Position numbers and translations under genes: made by a program. From positions 1 to 64,000 of the forward strand of contig JAOUOP010000022.1 of the NCBI GenBank assembly GCA_029880325.1: DNA of 64,000 nt. The letters run 5' to 3'. How positions within the stretch are numbered: the first letter of the stretch is position 1; the number at the start of each line of letters is the position of its first letter. Under the pieces are notes generated by a model. It had not been told where the DNA came from and did not search any database. It was given only the letters and a program-made list of their open reading frames with translations. This document shows positions 62,507 to 64,000 of this stretch, in pieces. This DNA comes from Myxococcales bacterium (GTDB lineage Bacteria; Myxococcota_A; Polyangia; Polyangiales; JAFGIB01).

Positions 62507-63421
62507 TCAGGGTTTTGGCCGCAGCGCCCGCTTACCCTCGGAGGCGTTGTCGTAGAAACGCTGGGTTGGGTAGGCGAAATCGATGTCGTCGCGCCTGTCA
62601 AAAGCGTCGAGAATGGCCTCCCAGATCGCCTGCTCGGTGGAGCGCCGCTTGCGTGGGTCACAGCAGTAGCGCAGCGTGAGCTTGACGCCGGAATCGACCA
62701 CGCACATGAAAACCGTAGGTTGAATGCTCGCGTCGAGCACCAGGTAGTGCGCGGTGGCATTGGGCGCCGAGGTCTGCTGGCTGCTGCCGCCGCCGATCGA
62801 GCTGGCGTCGATGATCACCTGGAGGATCTTGCGCGCATCGCGCCAGTTGCTCTCGAAGGTCAGTACCACGGGGATCTCGTGCCAGATCTGCTCGAACCAA
62901 CCCTTGGTGTAGTTGGCGATGGTGGCGGTGAAGACCTTGGAGTTGGGCACGTGGAGGATGCGGCCGGTGCGATCGTCGGCGTCGATCCAATTGCCGATCT
63001 CCATCAGGCTGTGCTGGAAGATGCGAATGTCGACCACATCGCCGCGGTCGCCGTCGATGTCGATGCGATCGCCCAGCTCGAAGGGGCGGCGCCACAGGAT
63101 GAACACCCAGCCGGCGAGATTGGTGGCCACGTCCTTGAGGGAGATGGCGAGGCCAGCCGACAAAAGGCCCGCGAAGGTGGCCATGGCCTCGAGGCCGCGC
63201 AGCCAGATGGAGGCGGTGATCAGCAGCGATAGGGAGCCGACCACGTAGGCCGAGATGCGTCGCCAGCGATAGCGGACGCTGGCCTCGATGCCGCGGCGCT
63301 TGAGCAAGCTCAGGGTCAGCGAGCGCACGGCCATGAGGGCCGCGATCACGAGCACCGTCGACAGGAGCCGCAGGCTGGCCTCGGCGCTCAGGCCCGTCGT
63401 TTCCGCTAACCAGTCGGTCAT
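62507..63421 (-). CDS. MscS-family mechanosensitive channel
   Basis: 304 residues from ATG 63421. Three helices, then the pore-lining helix and beta domain: MATFAGLLSAGLAISLKDVATNLAGWVFILWRRPFELGDRID spans about 80-120, followed by GDVVDI and HVPNSKVFTATIANYTKG, the MscS signature. The C-terminus ends in FAYPTQRFYDN. A compact MscS. Divergent from the SLC12-like gene with 240 bases between. Confidence 0.9.
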   Translation of the reverse strand: MTDWLAETTGLSAEASLRLLSTVLVIAALMAVRSLTLSLLKRRGIEASVRYRWRRISAYVVGSLSLLITASIWLRGLEAMATFAGLLSAGLAISLKDVATNLAGWVFILWRRPFELGDRIDIDGDRGDVVDIRIFQHSLMEIGNWIDADDRTGRILHVPNSKVFTATIANYTKGWFEQIWHEIPVVLTFESNWRDARKILQVIIDASSIGGGSSQQTSAPNATAHYLVLDASIQPTVFMCVVDSGVKLTLRYCCDPRKRRSTEQAIWEAILDAFDRRDDIDFAYPTQRFYDNASEGKRALRPKP

Positions 63422-63661
63422 GGCGAAAGGATCCAGGGGGCCGAAGAAAGGGAGATGGAAGGCCGCCCTCCGAGGCTGCAGCGTAACACGCTCACGGCGT
63501 CCGGAGGCGTCCCCCGAATTGTCTTGTGGGCGCCTGGCGATCGAAACCCACCGCCGACCACCTGTTCGGATCAACCGTGGAAGAGATCGCGTAGATGACT
63601 GGCGATGGGAGCCTGTGCCATCCTATGGCCAGCGTTTTTCCTTGAGGCATCGCAAGCTGCC

Positions 63662-64000
63662 ATGAGTCGAGATGGAAAGTTTGGAACCTTTGGTGGCGTC
63701 TATACGCCGTCGGTTCTGACCATCCTGGGCGTGATCATGTATCTGCGCCTGCCCTGGGTGGTGGGCAGCGCGGGGCTCTACCAGGCCATCGGTATCATCC
63801 TGGTGGCGCATGTGATCTCGATCAGCACGGGGCTGAGCATCTCGTCCATCGCCACCGACAAGGCGGTGGGCGCGGGCGGTCCCTACTACATCGTCTCGCG
63901 CAGCCTGGGCTTGCCCATCGGTGGCACCCTGGGCCTGGCGCTCTTCGTGGGCCTGTCCTTCAGCATCAGTCTCTACATCATCGGCTTTTCGGAGAGTTTT
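63662..64000 (+). CDS. SLC12/APC-type cation-chloride or amino-acid transporter, 3' end outside window
   Basis: 113 residues visible from ATG 63662. FGGVYTPSVLTILGVIMYLRLPWVVG begins the first helix, then ISSIATDKAVGAGGPYYIVSRSLG, which is the bacterial relative of Na-K-Cl cotransporters. The gene continues past base 64000. Four helices are seen so far. The osmotic theme matches the neighbouring MscS channel. Confidence 0.8.
   Translation, partial: MSRDGKFGTFGGVYTPSVLTILGVIMYLRLPWVVGSAGLYQAIGIILVAHVISISTGLSISSIATDKAVGAGGPYYIVSRSLGLPIGGTLGLALFVGLSFSISLYIIGFSESF

Overview
The window is high-GC DNA with almost no spare space between genes. It most likely comes from a Myxococcota or related deltaproteobacterial chromosome. 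The evidence is a MYXO-CTERM-type tail (Gly-Gly-Cys, membrane helix, Arg cluster), several Cys-rich or VWA lipoproteins, a copper-monooxygenase-like lipoprotein with a heme c motif, a MopE-like metal-binding segment, and giant multi-span membrane proteins. All genes are read from sequence only; family names are my recognition and were not checked against a database.

Layout. (1) 1-33.4 kb is a glycan-assembly island. It holds an AsnC/Lrp tail, nine large polytopic proteins that look like GT-C type or PTPS-related membrane glycosyltransferases, a membrane sulfatase-family enzyme, and four GT2 enzymes. One GT2 is fused to DUF2304 and one is paired with a separate DUF2304 gene. Nucleotide-sugar enzymes are also present: WlbA-type UDP-GlcNAcA 3-dehydrogenase, a GalE-like epimerase, a short SMK-triad 4,6-dehydratase and an SQD1-type UDP-sulfoquinovose synthase. 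Two LPG-synthase-TM/AglD-type proteins, an alpha/beta hydrolase and a zinc-finger anti-sigma-like peptide complete it. A two-gene module of large membrane proteins occurs twice, at 10820-14541 and 16922-20644. (2) 33.8-34.1 kb holds two abutting palindromic, MITE-like elements. (3) 34.1-39.1 kb holds a CxxCxxCC protein and two surface lipoproteins. (4) 39.05-42.6 kb (minus strand) holds a DAHP synthase gene with a classical attenuator and an aromatic-rich leader peptide, an HTTM-domain pair and an HSD10-like dehydrogenase. (5) 42.9-49.7 kb is a TetR-OMF-MFP-RND efflux operon with 4-bp overlaps. (6) 49.9-51.2 kb is speH-speE for spermidine. (7) 51.3-64 kb holds surface proteins, a copper monooxygenase-like lipoprotein, an acyl/acetyl-CoA synthetase, malic enzyme, a DAO-type oxidoreductase, a diheme cytochrome lipoprotein, a beta-barrel, an MscS channel and the start of an SLC12-like transporter.

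How the genes fit together. In region 1 the sugar-modifying enzymes make activated sugars. GT2/DUF2304 enzymes could place them on polyprenyl phosphate, and the GT-C-like proteins, each with a soluble C-terminal domain, could transfer them at the outer face of the inner membrane. The AglD-like proteins may act in lipid-linked sugar handling. No Wzx, Wzy, Wza or Wzc homologue is visible, so the product may be a lipid- or protein-linked glycan rather than an exported capsule; that is inference.

Most notable: the phe/tyr/trp-type attenuation leader before the DAHP synthase gene; the duplicated membrane module linked to both fused and split DUF2304-GT2; a probable CTG start that restores a missing N-terminal helix; and three kinds of palindromic intergenic element, one present in two full copies and one solo end. 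No tRNA, rRNA, CRISPR array, transposase or phage gene was seen.
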